In this document: positions 1-13,442 of the stretch, piece by piece
How positions within the stretch are numbered: the first letter of the stretch is position 1
How the letters are laid out: every line of letters starts with the position of its first letter
Assembly (NCBI GenBank): GCA_011634665.1
Contig: WAEK01000012.1
Coordinates: 186,001 to 250,000 of the forward strand
DNA: 64,000 nucleotides
Direction: 5' to 3'
Source of the DNA: Mortierella sp. BCC40632
Lineage: Eukaryota; Mortierellomycota; Mortierellomycetes; Mortierellales; Mortierellaceae
Made by a program: the position numbers and the translations under genes
The notes under the pieces: generated by a model
What the model saw: only the letters and a program-made list of their open reading frames with translations
What the model was told of the DNA's origin: nothing
Database searches by the model: none

Positions 1-428
1 CGCACACGAGGACACCTGCGCCCAGGGGGGAGGGGGAGAGGGGCCACACGACCAAAGCACAGTGTCGTCATTCTTGAGTGATTCTCAGGAACAAGAACAA
101 GAAAAGTGAGGACTGCGAAAAAAAAAAGGGGGAGAGACCGATGTGCGTGCGCGTGTCACGTTGTGCTTCTCCTTTGGCTTGTTTCTTTCTCAGGGGTAGG
201 GCCAGCAGGTCAACCATACAACTCCTCTTCTACCAATCACCCACTCCATGGAGCAAGTGAGGAAGAGGGAAGAGGGGGGGTTGGACCCATTAACTAGCTC
301 AGTCGACTTGACTCTTTGGGCGAACATTAGGCCGGTTACTCCCGCTCTAAACCCAAGGGGTGTCGAAACTGGTGATCCACACCGCATCTCTCCCATGCAC
401 AAACAAAAAAAAAAAAATTCCAACGAAC
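1..428 (-). other. Probable first intron of the antiporter-like gene
   Basis: Downstream of the GTTCGT donor the minus strand shows a T-run of about 13 and stop codons in every frame. No stretch resembles the membrane domain expected next. A short piece reading FRHPLGLER near 340-375 recalls the conserved box of the family but ends at a stop at once, so I do not call it an exon. Confidence 0.35.
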
Positions 429-1229
429 CTCTTGTCTGTCCTTCAAGGTCAGCGGCTCGACTTCACTATCTTGGTCCTCATCGTCTTCTTCAATGTTCTC
501 ATCCGGGTGTTGGTGGGGGTCACGGTCATCAATCGATCGGAGATCCGCATTGTCCTCGTCAGGATTAAACCTGAATGACCGTCTGGAGCTGCCTCGGCGC
601 AAAAGAGGACGGTTTGCATTGGATCGAGATTCGTACTCGTCCGAGTTTTCCTGGTAACTCTCGTCCTCCTCATCTATATCCGATGATCGGTTCCTGTGAC
701 GGATGGACGAGCGTGTCGATCCTGGGGGTCGTGCTCCTGAACGCCTGCGTCGGCTCGAGTAGGATGATGACAGAGTCGGTGCATCGGCATTGTAGGCTGG
801 GGCACTCGAGTGTCGGTAGGACGAATGTTTAGGTCCACTTGGTCGTCGTGCTGTGCCTGGGGAGACCCCCGAGGCTACCGAGGCAGGGCGTTTTCCATAG
901 GAGGATGAATAGGAAGAGGGTGCGCCACCAACGCCGCCTCCAACAGAGGCGGGGGTTGTTGCTGTGGTTGCACCTGCTGCTGAGGTTGGCGAGAGTAAAG
1001 ACGAGGTGGAGGGGTGTTCTGAAGAGTGGTGTGGGTATCTCTTGACTGTCGAGCTCGAAGAGTTGGAGTCTACAGAATTGATCGAGACTCGCTTCGAATC
1101 TCGACTAAGCGGCAATGGAATGAAGGCTGGCTCGAGCCTTTCCTCAGCCACGGCTGCAGAGACCTCTTCCGAGAGCTCGAGATGCTCCAGATCTGCGCTG
1201 TTGTTGGCTGCTCTGGAGTGAGAGGACAT
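429..1229 (-). CDS. N-terminal exon of a probable vacuolar monovalent cation/H+ antiporter (Vnx1-like), partial
   Basis: First coding exon, 267 codons from the ATG at 1229, ending at a GTTCGT donor after residues LTLKDRQE. The exon is Ser/Arg-rich and disordered, with an acidic stretch near residues 185-260 and no membrane segment. From memory, fungal Vnx1-type cation/H+ exchangers have a similar long cytoplasmic N-terminus ending in a conserved LTL(K/R)DRQ box just before a conserved proline-tryptophan segment and the membrane domain; that is the only basis for the name. The remainder would lie on the minus strand to the left of the window, after an intron that covers most or all of 1-428. 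It is divergent from RAV1, 381 bp away. The exon itself is well supported by its length and codon structure; the family name is tentative. Confidence 0.5.
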
Positions 1230-1610
1230 GATATTACGTTGGATCTACCTAAACGGATCGAGAACCCGAACAACGACAACCGGTACAACCGGCGAGGAGT
1301 CTGGGTTGGAAGGAAGGAAAGGGAGACAGGTGGGATAGAAGGAGGAGAGACAGGGTTCCTCGAGGCAGTAACTGGCCGTTACTGTGGACTATATTTCTAG
1401 GCTTAACAGTGGGGGTCGTCAAGGTTTGGGCGGGGAGAAGAAAGAAAGAGAAAGAGAGAAAGAGAGAGGAGCTGCGCGATGGCGATGAAGGGCGGGCGTG
1501 GAGGAGGGGGAAAGGGCTGAAGGAGAAGGATAAGAAAAAAGGAAAAGAGAAAGGTGAGGAAAAAAGAAAAAAGAAAAAAGAAGAAAAAACAAGCAAAGGA
1601 AGGCTGTTAA
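1230..1610. promoter_or_regulatory. Divergent promoter region between the antiporter-like gene and RAV1
   Basis: A 381-bp spacer between two start codons that face away from each other. The RAV1-proximal half is a purine-rich (GA/AAG) tract on the plus strand. No TATA box or specific binding site can be named with confidence. Confidence 0.4.
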
Positions 1611-4600
1611 ATGGCAACCGCTGTTCCAGCCGGGCACGGTCTTTTGGGTCAAGATGACCCCTATTATGTGCGCGTGCAGGCGACAGCAATGCGATGCGGT
1701 GCCGCATATGACCCTGCGGAAGGCAAGTGGCTTGGCCGATCACGTCTCTTCCTCTCTCGTCTCTATCTCTCTCTCTCTCCTCTCTCTCTCGTTACTCGTC
1801 TGCTGGACTGGCTTGGTCCGTGGGCTGCATCTCTTCCTGGTATCTTCTCTCTCTCTGGCCCGCGTCGTCGCTTCTGTTCTCGCTCTTCTCTTACGCATGC
1901 TTCGCTTGGCATCTTATATTCCATCGCCACAAAACTCTACAACAGACATCCCTTACACAAACACAAGGAGCAACCAAAGGGCGCCTACATCTCTTCCCTA
2001 TCCCCACAACGAGAAGTGAGGATTCTCACCATGCTCCTCCAGCAAGTTTGTCCAGGAAAGACATGCGTGTCGCTTCAGAGCTTCCACACTATCAGCTACA
2101 AGGGGCGACGCTACATCGTAATGCACTCTACATTTGAATCATGTTCGTGGTCTCAATTGCAAAGACACGGCCCAATACCTCAACCCTCGCGTCCTAATTC
2201 TCCCTTGCCTACCTCTCTGTCTTTCTCTCTCGACAACCATTCATCAAATTCCAGCTCTATGCTGCAACCGATTCAGTCATCGTGTGTGATGCATCGTTCA
2301 AGCCTATCCAAATTCTTTTCCTCCCGGGTGACGCCAATGAGAAACAGAACCAAATTGTATCTGCGGTAGTCATGTCCAAGCATGACGGAAAGGTATTCTT
2401 TTGCTCCTTGGACTCTTTTGCCTCACTAAAGAGTCCAACTATCCATGCTGTCAACCCTCGTCCTTAACCTATCGACTGATTGAATAGATCGCAGTCACAA
2501 CGCTTCACCATGTTCTGGTCTATACTCCACGCGTCGCGGTGAGCGAAGGAGAAAAAGTATGTCCGAGGGAGTAGTCGCCTTTTTTTCCCCCTAGCCTCCA
2601 ATGCCTTGGTTGTACACCAATATACGACCTTACCCCGACTCACATGTACCCGATGGGGTGGATTTAGATAGGCGCCTGGACCCTGCATAGCACCCTGGAG
2701 TGTAACCATGTGATATCTCTCAGTTGGAGAAATGATGGTGAGTTTGACAAGTCTTGGTTGCATCACTCACTATCGATGAGTTGGCATCGGGAAAGAAAGA
2801 AAAAAAAAGAGAAATTTGTTTCATTTATCGACTTTTGAATCTACTCCCCCTCTCGTTGGCATAGGATCACTTCTGACGGGAGGTGAGCATCTGACACTAT
2901 GGGCTCAGGAGGACAGTGCATGGAAGCAGATCTGGCAGCAAAGGTATTTTTTTTTTTAAAAAAAGGGGAGGAGAAGCTTACTACTGACAAGAGGCTGGTC
3001 TTTTCAGGGACCTGTGTTTCAGTACACATGGGATGGACGGATGTCATTACTGACCATGACGATTGAAACTTGATTTAGGCAGCCAACATGTATCGATCTT
3101 GTCAAGTTCTCACCTGACGGGAAACTATTTGCATCTATGACCAAGGTACTCTAATCTTCTCTCACCCACTCCTATTCTTTGACTATTCAATTGGTAGGGC
3201 TATGGCATCCAGCAGAGATCCCATTACTTGGAGTCTCGAATATTCTAACTGGATTTCCTTCTGTATATAGAACGATCGTTTGGTCAAGATCTGGCACCAA
3301 AAAGAAGGTATTATCCATCTCATCATTTTTTTTTATTTTTTATTTTTTTGGAGTCGTTCATCTATTCTTACGTCTCTTGATCATTTGATTTTGAATGACT
3401 CTCTAGGTTCTACAGCAGACTTTGGATTTTTCTACCTACCTCATCCACGTGCAGTCAACAACTTTTCATGGCGCAAAGATAAAAGCAACTCGACGTATGT
3501 TTATCCAGCTCTCCTAAGATGCTCCAATATCAATAGCTGACAATACCTAAAGAGAGGAAAAGAAAGGTGACCTGGCACTCACCTAACATTGCTACCTTTA
3601 GATGCACTGAAACCCGCTTCAATGTGTTGTTCACCATGGCTCGGGACGGTATTTGTCGTATTTGGTCTCCACTTTTGCTTTCACAACCAGAGTCCATGTC
3701 CATTAGCGCAGTGATCGACCCGAATCAATGGCTCCTCTCCCAGCATCATCACCAAGAGGAATCTCAACATCACCATCAGCAATGCAACGCCCAATACCCT
3801 ATCCATGCTCTGGACGGCATGGAGTTTGCCATGGCGGTTGAGCATGCTGCCAGTAAGGCTGTCGACAAGAGCAATGACGTCAGTAGTATCCGGATTCGAA
3901 AACTACAAGAGCTTGTCAAAGATACATCAGACTTGTTCTTCCAGGTTCAGGAAGACGGAGCAATGAGTATTTGGGGTGTCCAGGTACTGTACATTCTAAG
4001 AGTGGATGGAGGGTAGGAGGAAGGAGGAAGAGGCAATGTCATAGAACGAACCCTCTCGATGATTCTTGTTCAAGCCATCTCATCATTGCTGTACTGGAAA
4101 TTATTTCATCCGCACAGAATTTGGGCGCTGTCCCTCAAAGAATGCCTCGCGTACTTCTCGTATTGCGTTTCTCTCAATCTGTCAGTCCCCTGGAAACGGC
4201 CTTCTTTACGAAGAATATCATCACTTTCCACGACAAGACGTCGACACGATCTCGAGGTACATTGTCCATTCGATCCACTATAAACATGATAGTAGTTGTG
4301 AAACTAGATGAGAAATATAACCGGTGTGTTGCATTACTATTGCAAAACGAAAAAATGAACCTCCTCCTTCCCTCCCCTTATAGGCACTCAAGCAGAGGTA
4401 GTGATTGTGGGACAAAGCAATGAGGGTCGAGTCAGTTGTTTCTCGGTCAACATGATGGAGCTCTTTGACAGCGCCAGCACGGACACAGGTCTAAGCCTAA
4501 GGCAATCCTGGACTGGCCAACAGAGTCGAATAAAGGCGATTGTGAAGGATCATCGACAGCTATGCTTCACATCCTTTGGAGACCTGGGAGATATCTCCCT

Positions 4601-6259
4601 CTGGAAGTTGAAAACTCCTCGGGTAAGATTTTTTAAAGCATTTTTACACCTTCCCTCCTTTCTCAATGGCAATAGAGGAGCTTACCCTTTTGTTCTAGTT
4701 TGGTCATAGAGTTGCAGCGGGACTTGTTGAAGTGGGGTCGCTTCCCATTGGTGCTCGAGACGTCAAACTAGTCACTCCAGCATGGGAAGGTAATAGTCTT
4801 GTATTGGGCACTCTTTCACTTTACCCTATCAGATGATTCTTTACTGACCATTCTACTTTATACAGGTGGCTCTTTCATGGTGTACGATGGAAAGCGGATT
4901 ACACTTTACACCGCCGAGACCGATGCTCGGTGTACAGAAACGTTTGATCTACCGGATTATGACCCCGCCTACCCGCTGACACTCCTCGACTCTTTTGAGA
5001 TTCCCTACTTGGTGGAGCTGGATGGTCCAAACGGAAAGACAACCGATGTTGCCTGGCACCGATACATTCTAGGATTCAGTCCTCATGAAAATACAGTCTT
5101 TACCTGGCAAAGAACCGAGGGGGGAAACCCACTACTTTTCTCCAGGGAACATCTTCCGCCTTCGACCATCTCACTTGCAGTCACAGTGGAGTCGTTTGCT
5201 GGTACCTTGCCAAAGTCACTCCATTCGACGCATATCAATGTCTTTGCCACCTATTCTGAAGAGCAAGCTAATATCTCGTACTGGGAATGTGCGAGGGATT
5301 TCCATCTGCACAAAGGGGGTATCCTTTGGCAGAGGGCTGAGAGGATACCTACAAAGCCCGGACTAAAGTTTTTCCAATGCGGAGCTAATGGAAAACTGGC
5401 CATTGGTAAGAGCACTTTTTTTTTATTTTAATCAAAAAATGTCATCATCATCAGCGCTTAAGAGGCATAACTAACCACTCTTTGGTACCACTCTATTTAG
5501 TATACGAGGGCACCGACGATACATCAGACCTGGAGATTTGGGGATCTGTGGGCGGTCGTGCCAAAGGACGACTAGAGACCAAATTCACCAAATTAGCCCC
5601 CATCTACGATCTCGATTGGATGGTGACTGCTGACGCGCGACACAACTTGGCGGTGGCCTTCCGAAATTCAGTCTCCATGTATGCTCAACAACGTACGGAA
5701 GTGGTGACGAGTCCTCCGATCTGGAGTCGATTTCTTGATATCAACATTCCCTCGTTTATCAATCATCCGATTTCAGCCATTGCCTGGCTGGATATGGGAA
5801 CGCTTTCGATTGGTGCGGGAGGGACGATGCTTCTCTATGGCAAATGGCTCAGTGAGGATTATATGACGATTGCGCCTGGGTTTGAAGAGTTGAAAACGAT
5901 GCCTACGCTTCAGCATGCTCTTGCCAAAATGCATGGACCTGTGGTAGATTACCATCCAGATCTTTTGATCGAGTTTTATATGTGGGGTAAGTTTCAAATA
6001 AGTTTAGGTCATATGCGGCCATGGAGGAAAAATATGCTTTGTAGTGTTTTTTTTTAGAAGAGTGTTTAATATGTGCAATTTTTTTTTTCAGGCAAGTTTG
6101 AAGTAGTCCGTAAGATCCTATTCAATCTGTACCATTATATGAAGCACGTGGATGAGACCAACGATTCCTCGACTGGACCTCTTCCGATCCCATTAGAGGT
6201 GATCCTGAAAACAGATGTGGTACGTATTTGCCTTTCCTTGTCTTTTTTTTTTTTTTTTT

Positions 6260-6291
<32 letters not shown>

Positions 6292-9200
6292 TTTTCCTTT
6301 TCTTTTACTTTTACTTTTTGCTGATGTTCAAAACAGTTGCAAGCATTGAGGAGGAGAGGGTAAACAGTGTTAAATTAGAAGGGAAGCATACATAATTTTT
6401 TTTCCATTCCACTGACTGTCTCGGTTTGTTGGTTTTCTCTCTCTCTAGGAATCCAAAGCTATGAAGGCAGATCCTAGTGAGTTGTTTATGAGCGAGAATG
6501 ACTTTAAGAGGTAATTGGAAGGCGAGAATGTGTAGGTTACTAGGTTTTTTGAAGTAGTCTGATGATATTTTTTTTTTTTTTTTTTCATGGTTGGGTTGGA
6601 TTTTATCATAGTGCGGATGAGAACAAGTTCTTGAACGAAAGGACGAGCAAGGAGATGGTCGAATTTTTGACCCGAGTGCCACTTGTGGGCCTGTCGAAGA
6701 GTGACCAACTCCATCTTACTGCATTCATTGAAGGAATTGAAAAAAAAAAAAAAAAAATCTGAAAGGACTCGATAATGGCAAAACTGATGGACTATTGGAA
6801 GAGTATCTAACTTTTTTTTTTTTTTTTTTTTTCTTAAAAAAAATAAATTACCTATGGAAAAAAATCGCTAGATTGACAAGCTACATGGTTCGATCGACGA
6901 TAGTGGACTTCGGTTTATGATCTTTGTGCGCCAGTTCAACTATCTGTCTTTTATCTTGCCGCCCAACCAACGTCCAACCGCACTCGAGTATCGTGACATT
7001 GTTTGGGCCTACCACAGCGAATCTCAGGTACAATCTGACTTAGGAGTATCTTGAACTTGAGTTGTTCCTATCCTTCCAAGCGTTGTTTCTAATGACTAGA
7101 ATCCACTGCCTCTCTCTTTTTTTTTTTTTTTTCTTTCTCTTTTTTTTCTCTCCTTTGGTATTTCACAGGATCTATTGCTTGATTTCTGCACCAACTCGCT
7201 CAAAGGACCCATGACGTGGACAGAGGCCAAATCATTGGGTATCTTTTTGTGGATGCGCAAGAAAGAAACTATGGCAAGTCTAAAACTGGGCTACACTTTG
7301 TTAGACCCTTTATTCTGTCATGAGGTCTGTGCTTTTTCTCTAACAGTCGAGTCACATGTCTGCATTTTTGCCACTAGATCAAGCAAATGGAGGTAGTGGC
7401 CCGGAACCAATATATGGGCAAGGACGATGTGAAGGATCCTGTGACATGCACTCTGTTCTACATTGCACTTCGTAAAAAGAAGCTGTTGCATGGACTATGG
7501 AAGACATCCCACGGCCATGCTGAGCAAGGCAAGATGACAGCTTTCCTCGCCAACGATTTCGAGCAGGATCGATGGAGAACAGCGGCTCTGAAGAATGCTT
7601 TCGCCTTGCTTGGAAAGCAGCGATTTGGTACGTAGTCTGTTGCAGATTATTTTTTCCTTGAGACGGGTGATATGAAAAAGACAAAAGTTGACCGACTTCA
7701 TTTTTGTTTTTTTTTTGCATCCGATACGACCGACTTTCCTGTAATAGCTTATGCTGCTGCTTTCTTCCTCCTTGGAAACAAGCTACAGGATGCAGTGAAT
7801 GTCTGTGTCAAGAATCTGAATGATTTCCAGCTGGCAATTGCGCTCTGTCGAGTGTTTGAACCCGGTAAGAAAAGGCAGATAGTTATTTAGGCGGAGTAGG
7901 CATTACCCATTTTTTTGTTCTAACCTTTTATTTCTCTCTTAATCCTCTCCTTTTTTTTTCCTAGAGGAGAGAGGACCAGTCTTGACCAAGCTTCTTCAGG
8001 ATCTGATCGAGACGACGACCGACCCATGGCTCCTTAGTTTGTTTTACTCAATGCTTGGTCAAACATCCAATGCAACCCTTATCACACTGGTGAGTAACAC
8101 TCGTTTTTTGGGGGTAGCTAGAAATCTCATCAACGCTATATTTTTTTCTAATCATGTTTTACGTCTTTTTCATACAGTCTTGTCAGCCAAAGCGTCATGG
8201 TAGCCACAGTAATGTAGAAGAGGCGCAACATCGTGATCCGTCGCTGCTCATTCTTTATCGTCACCTTCGCAAGAAGACACCCAATGCTTCGGGCTACGAG
8301 GGTGATGTAGAGTTTTCGGCAGTTGTTCGTGCTGCAGAGGCCTATGAGCATTACGGATGTCCATTGCTTAGTTTGGTGATCCTCAAACACTGGGGGTATG
8401 TCCTGCCAGTCGGTGGTCAGCCAGCTGAAGACACTTCTTCTACGACGCCGACTCCCAGAAAACCAAAGGCCGAAGCCAAGAACCTTCTTCAGATACGACG
8501 AGAGAGCATCTACAGTATTCCTAGATCCAGCAGCATGTCGTTCATGGGAACCTTCAAATCCTCTGAACCCACAGCTGTATCACCGTCCAACTTGGTCAGT
8601 GGTATGATCAACTTTGACGACTTTGCTCCTTCTTCCCCCTCCACTCTGAACAAGTCTCCTCCTTCATCCTCGAAATCCACGCAAGGGCATACGATGACCA
8701 CTTCCTCGACCAGGATGTCTCTTATTGGAGAGAACCGGTCATCAAGAGCACCCTCGTCTTCGTCGAATGTTGACAGTGGTACGATCCAATTTGACGACTT
8801 TGACATGTCCACGCCAAAGAAGACAGAGTCCAAGATGCCAAATGGACATTCTTCTTCCCCTGCAGCCCCTAGTATGTCGCTCATGGGAGGCTTCAAGAGC
8901 GCACCTCCACCAGAAATGGACAGCGGTCTGATCAATTTTGATAATTTTGGATCCTCCACGACAACAACATCCAAATCCGCTTCTCAACAAGAGAAACAAG
9001 CCAACCATACCGGTAATGGAACTCTGGGAGGAGGAGGAGGAGGAGGAGGAGGAGGAGGAGGAGGAATGTCTCTGATGGGTGGATTCCGTGCTGCGCCTTC
9101 TTCAGGTAGTATCGACAGTGGTATGCTAGATTTTGACAGCTTTGGATCCATGGGTTCCACCAAACCAAAGCCGCCACCACTAGCAACGACCAAGCCTAGA

Positions 9201-10198
9201 GATATCTTTGCAGCATTTGGACCTCCGGCAGATGATGGACTTGGCACCAAGCCGAACGACGATCGTCAGGACGAAGAATCGGATGGAGATAGCTCGGATA
9301 ATGAGGACAAGGTCCGAGGTACAGAGGAGCTTCTTAACGATTACATCACGACCTTGGTGGTGCAACTCTTGACAGTAAGTCGACCAACAAGCCATTTTTT
9401 TTTTTAATTTCTTTGTATAATAGCGAATTCTAGCTAAAGTGAAAGCTGTGCTGACGATGCGTGTGTAATGCTATCTAGCCAATGGCCTCAGCCCTACGGA
9501 CCGTATCCTTGAAACCCGAGTTATTAGTCATGCCAATTTTCAAAGACTACGTCGAGAATATCAAGTATGGTTGGGACAAGCTATCGGAGCATGCTAACGT
9601 CTCGAGTGTGGTCATGGAACAAGCTCTGATCTCCAAGTGTATTGAAGTCGACACCTTGGCGGTATGTTTCCATTGGTTGAACACGACCATGAGTACGGGG
9701 TCACCCAAGTCGGCGATTGTGGCCCATTATTCGGAGTCATGTTATTCAATGGTGGGCATTGTGTTGACAGAACGGTTGACGAGTTGTATGAAGTCGCATA
9801 TCAAGGAATATGCCAGGTACGAAAAAAAAAAAAAAAAAAAAGGCCGGCTCACAGAAGATCTTTTGTTTTTCTCTCTGTCTGTTTGTTTGTCTGTCTGTCT
9901 CCTACTGACCAATGTCACTTTGATATGTGTTTAAAGGAGCATCCTCGAATCGTCCAACGAGTGGTTCAGTCTTGCCAAGACAGTGATCACGACCGAGTTG
10001 GCGCTTGGACGATGGGAACAGATGGTTCTTGCGAGCTACATTATGTTGGTGGTCATGGCCTTGCAAGAGCAGGACTACACAGTCCTGGCAGGGATGCTCT
10101 TCCAATGGCGACGGTTCAGTGGATTTGTGGTTGGAGACCGAGGAGGGGCCGTCAAGGTGATTCACGAGGTCTTGGGAGGCAAACTTTACTCGGTGAGT

Positions 10199-10230
<32 letters not shown>

Positions 10231-10345
10231 TTGTCAAATTGGCTCTGGGCTCATTCTGTCTGAAGAGGGAGGCGAGAGATTTCCTTACTGAGCCAAACAT
10301 TTTATGCCATCTTTTTTTTTTCGCTTCAATGGTTTATCCCATTTA

Positions 10346-10382
<37 letters not shown>

Positions 10383-12029
10383 CTTAGCCTCTTGATCCTC
10401 AGATGGTCAAGTCCGATACGCGGGATGACAACGATAGCGAGATGTCTGAGCGTGAATCACTCCAGGTGCAACTCTTGAATGCGGCCACGACCAATGCTCT
10501 AGTGATGAGTTTGGAGGGTTTGCTACGAGAACATTGGAATCGGATGTCGGGTAAATAGAAGAAAGAAAGAACTCTGTGTATTATTATTGTTGTTGTTGTT
10601 GTTATTGTTGTTTGAATTGATATCCCTCGGCTACGGAAATCAGGTTTTGCCACTTGGAGACACACATCTAATTTTTTTTTCTTTTTGTTGTGCCCTCTTT
10701 AACATCTTTTTTTTTCTTTAGATGCCACTCGCAAGTTCATTACTAGTTCGTTTATGGAGCGACTAACTCGATCAGCGGTTGAACAAGAAAAGGATTGTAT
10801 TCAACGGATGAAACTTTCTCCACTTCAAGAACATTTGCGAGGGTACCTGAATAGTTGGCAACGAAAGTATTGGGTGATTCTGAGTGGATTGGAGAGTGGA
10901 GGTCATTTGCTTCCTCTGGTCAGCAACTTTTTGGTAAGTGATGGAGGATGATGAGGGTGGTGGGGGACGGTTTTTTTTTTTTTGGGAAACTGGCACGAGG
11001 ACGCTTTGACCATTCTCACGCGATGACTTTTCCTATTTTGGTCGATTAAAAAAAAAAACAGGAAACTAGTCGTGCAGGTCACGAAACACCTCCACCAGTA
11101 GAAGATACAACTCTGCTCTACAAGACACGGTCGGTCATTACCTCGTTTTCATTCAATCCAGTAAGTTTCACTACCCCTCTCCTTCTCCAATGGCTGACAA
11201 CATGTATACCGGAGAGCTTTTCTTTCTTTCCAGGCCTCTGTGCTGACACTGCTCCTTGAATATTCCCAACCCCAACCCTTCCTTCTTGAATAGGTCGATA
11301 AACGGATCGTGGTGGTTTGCTCAAGAACCGATGTGATCGAGATTGACATTTCGAAAGCCTTGGACTTTCAAAAGGTATGCACCCTTTGTTAAATAGCTCG
11401 CAGAAAAAAAAATAAGTAACTCTTGAGACTGACTCTACCTTCGTTATCAACCATTCAAACTTACAGACAATGGGTCAAACAGACGCCGAGCATAGTGACA
11501 TGGACTCGGATATGGACTTGGACGATGAGGACGATGGCGACTTTTTGGATGCTGCCGGCAATATTATTGAGCCAACTTCCAAGACCCCTAGCTTTGTGGC
11601 CACTGAGAGCTCGGCTGAGGAACACCCTGGTCGTGTAGGGAGCCATGTCAGTCTTCAGAGCGTGTTTAAGAATTTGTTTAGTCACAAGACGGCCAACAAA
11701 TCGAACACACAACTACATGATCCAGCACATCCTCTGCACTTTGGACATGGTCAACAACCCGATCCAAACATGAAGCGGTCTCAGATGTTGGGTGGTCATG
11801 GTCAACTTGCTGCAGGGTCGAATGTGCCAAGGTCTAACGAAGTGGACAATATTGTGGTTCGAACGGATGTGATAGCGACATGTTCGGAGTGTCATCCTAT
11901 CTTTCCGTTGTATTTGACAGGTCATAATCCATCGTTGTCCTATCCATGTGTAACTCTTTGGCAATTTGGTCAACCCAAGGAATTGAACAACTATACAGGA
12001 ACCAATTCCAAGATTACCAAGTAATTCAG

Positions 12030-12071
<42 letters not shown>

Positions 12072-13153
12072 TTTGGTTGACGAGTCGCAGGAGTCTGGTT
12101 GATCAAGAGATAGTTCTGACATTTCTTTTGTTTTATTTTTTGTATCTAGGGTGCATTTCGACTCGTTTGGTCAAAAGTTTGGAGCGACTGATGTCAAGGG
12201 AGATTTACATCTCTGGAGATTTGACTCGAATATAGAAGGCTCCAAACCCTTCCTGAGTCTTCATTGTCATGACAAGATTGCAAGAGATTTCAGTTTCCTA
12301 GGATCAAGCAGTGTGGTGGCGACGACAGGAACGTCAGGCGATGATCGGAATTTAGCGATTTGGGATGCATTGATGCCCAAGGACAAGGCATTGTCACAAT
12401 CGTACAAGGTCCATGAACGAGGTGGAGGATATTCGTTGGCTTTCTCGAAACGACATCAACTCCTTGTCTCTGGAGGCCGGAATGGTGAAATTTGTAAGTA
12501 TTTTTTTTTTTTCCTAACTTGTTTCCTGAGGCGCAGGGAAAAAGAGAATCGACATGCTAACTTCTTGTTTTCTGTTTGACTCGATAGGTATCTTTGATAT
12601 CCGACAGCCAAAACTGCTCCACACAATTCCAGCACATGACATGCATGTTCGGTCGCTCTATATTGACGAAGCAGGTCGGACGCTTTGTTCAGGCTCTGGA
12701 GAGGGCGATATGAAGGTTAGACGCTTTTTTTTTTTTTTTTTTTTTTTCAATCGCAGTGGATCATCTCGAAAAGAAATCTCCTGCTCCCCCTTTTCGTTTT
12801 TTTTTTTTTTTTTTTAACAGCAAATTTCTCTCACTTTCGACTTAGGTTTGGAATCTGGAGACGTTTGAACAGATCTCTTCCTTTGAAAACTTGCAGGCCA
12901 GGAACCGATTCCAGATGCAGACATTTGATCGTATACCGGTAAGAGAATGATCTCGGGGTTATCCTTTAGGAGAAGAAAGAGAATTGGCTAAAGAGAGATA
13001 ACTAAGATAACTAATAACTGTTTGCTCGCTTGTTTGTTTTTTTTTTCGAATCTCCTTTAGGTTAAGGCGTACGGAGTAGCGCAGATAGTGGCGACCGACG
13101 ACTTTTACTACACTTGTGGACCCTCAGGATTTATGCGCGCCAAGCGAAAGTAG
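1611..13153 (+). CDS. RAV1: RAVE complex subunit 1 / rabconnectin-3 (DmX-like), about 34 exons
   Basis: Rav1 is the large subunit of the RAVE complex, which reassembles V-ATPase V1 onto Vo at the vacuole and endosomes. Spliced product is about 2390 aa. The N-terminal exons give WD40 strands (SWRNDGSLLTGGEHLTLW, FSPDGKLFASMTKNDRLVKIW, YLPHPRAVNNFSWRKD). The middle exons, about 6612-8400, match the RAVE protein 1 C-terminal domain (WAYHSESQ, WTEAKSLGIFLWMRKKE, DDVKDPVTCTLFYIALRKKK, NDFQLAIALCRVFEP). The last exons, 12150-13153, give a second WD40 set (GDLHLWRFD, ISGGRNGE-like, IFDIRQPKLL, GEGDMKVWNLE). Clear exons include 2255-2392, 2488-2556, 2668-2737, 2865-2943, 3079-3145, 3602-3983, 4866-5405, 5501-5986, 6872-7027, 7169-7273, 7378-7627, 8178-9374, 9479-9816, 9937-10192, 11467-12020, 12150-12493 and 13061-13153; most phases agree. 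Two joins are unresolved: exon 1 to 2 (about 1722 to 2255) and the exon ending near 6740. One intron starts with GC. Confidence 0.93.
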
Positions 13154-13401
13154 CCTTGTATCTGAACGATTAAAAAAAAACCCCCCTCTCTCTTCCTAGC
13201 TGCAGCGAATTCTTGGTTGGTGTGAATATGTTTGTAGAGATTTCGCCCAGTGGAGCCAAATGAAGCCCCAGGAAAAAAAGCGATGCTCTGTTGCTGGGTA
13301 ATGTGTGGGGTAGGAGGGTTTCTCTATCTCACTCACTCGCACACGTAGTGAGTAGTCAATCGGGATCAGTGTACCTTTTCCCCTTCTAGTCACCCCTTTT
13401 A

Positions 13402-13442
<41 letters not shown>

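Noticed and set aside
340..375. FRHPLGLER as possible exon 2 of the antiporter-like gene
   Set aside because: Resembles the expected HPFGL box but meets a stop within a few codons and lacks the following conserved tryptophan-proline segment.
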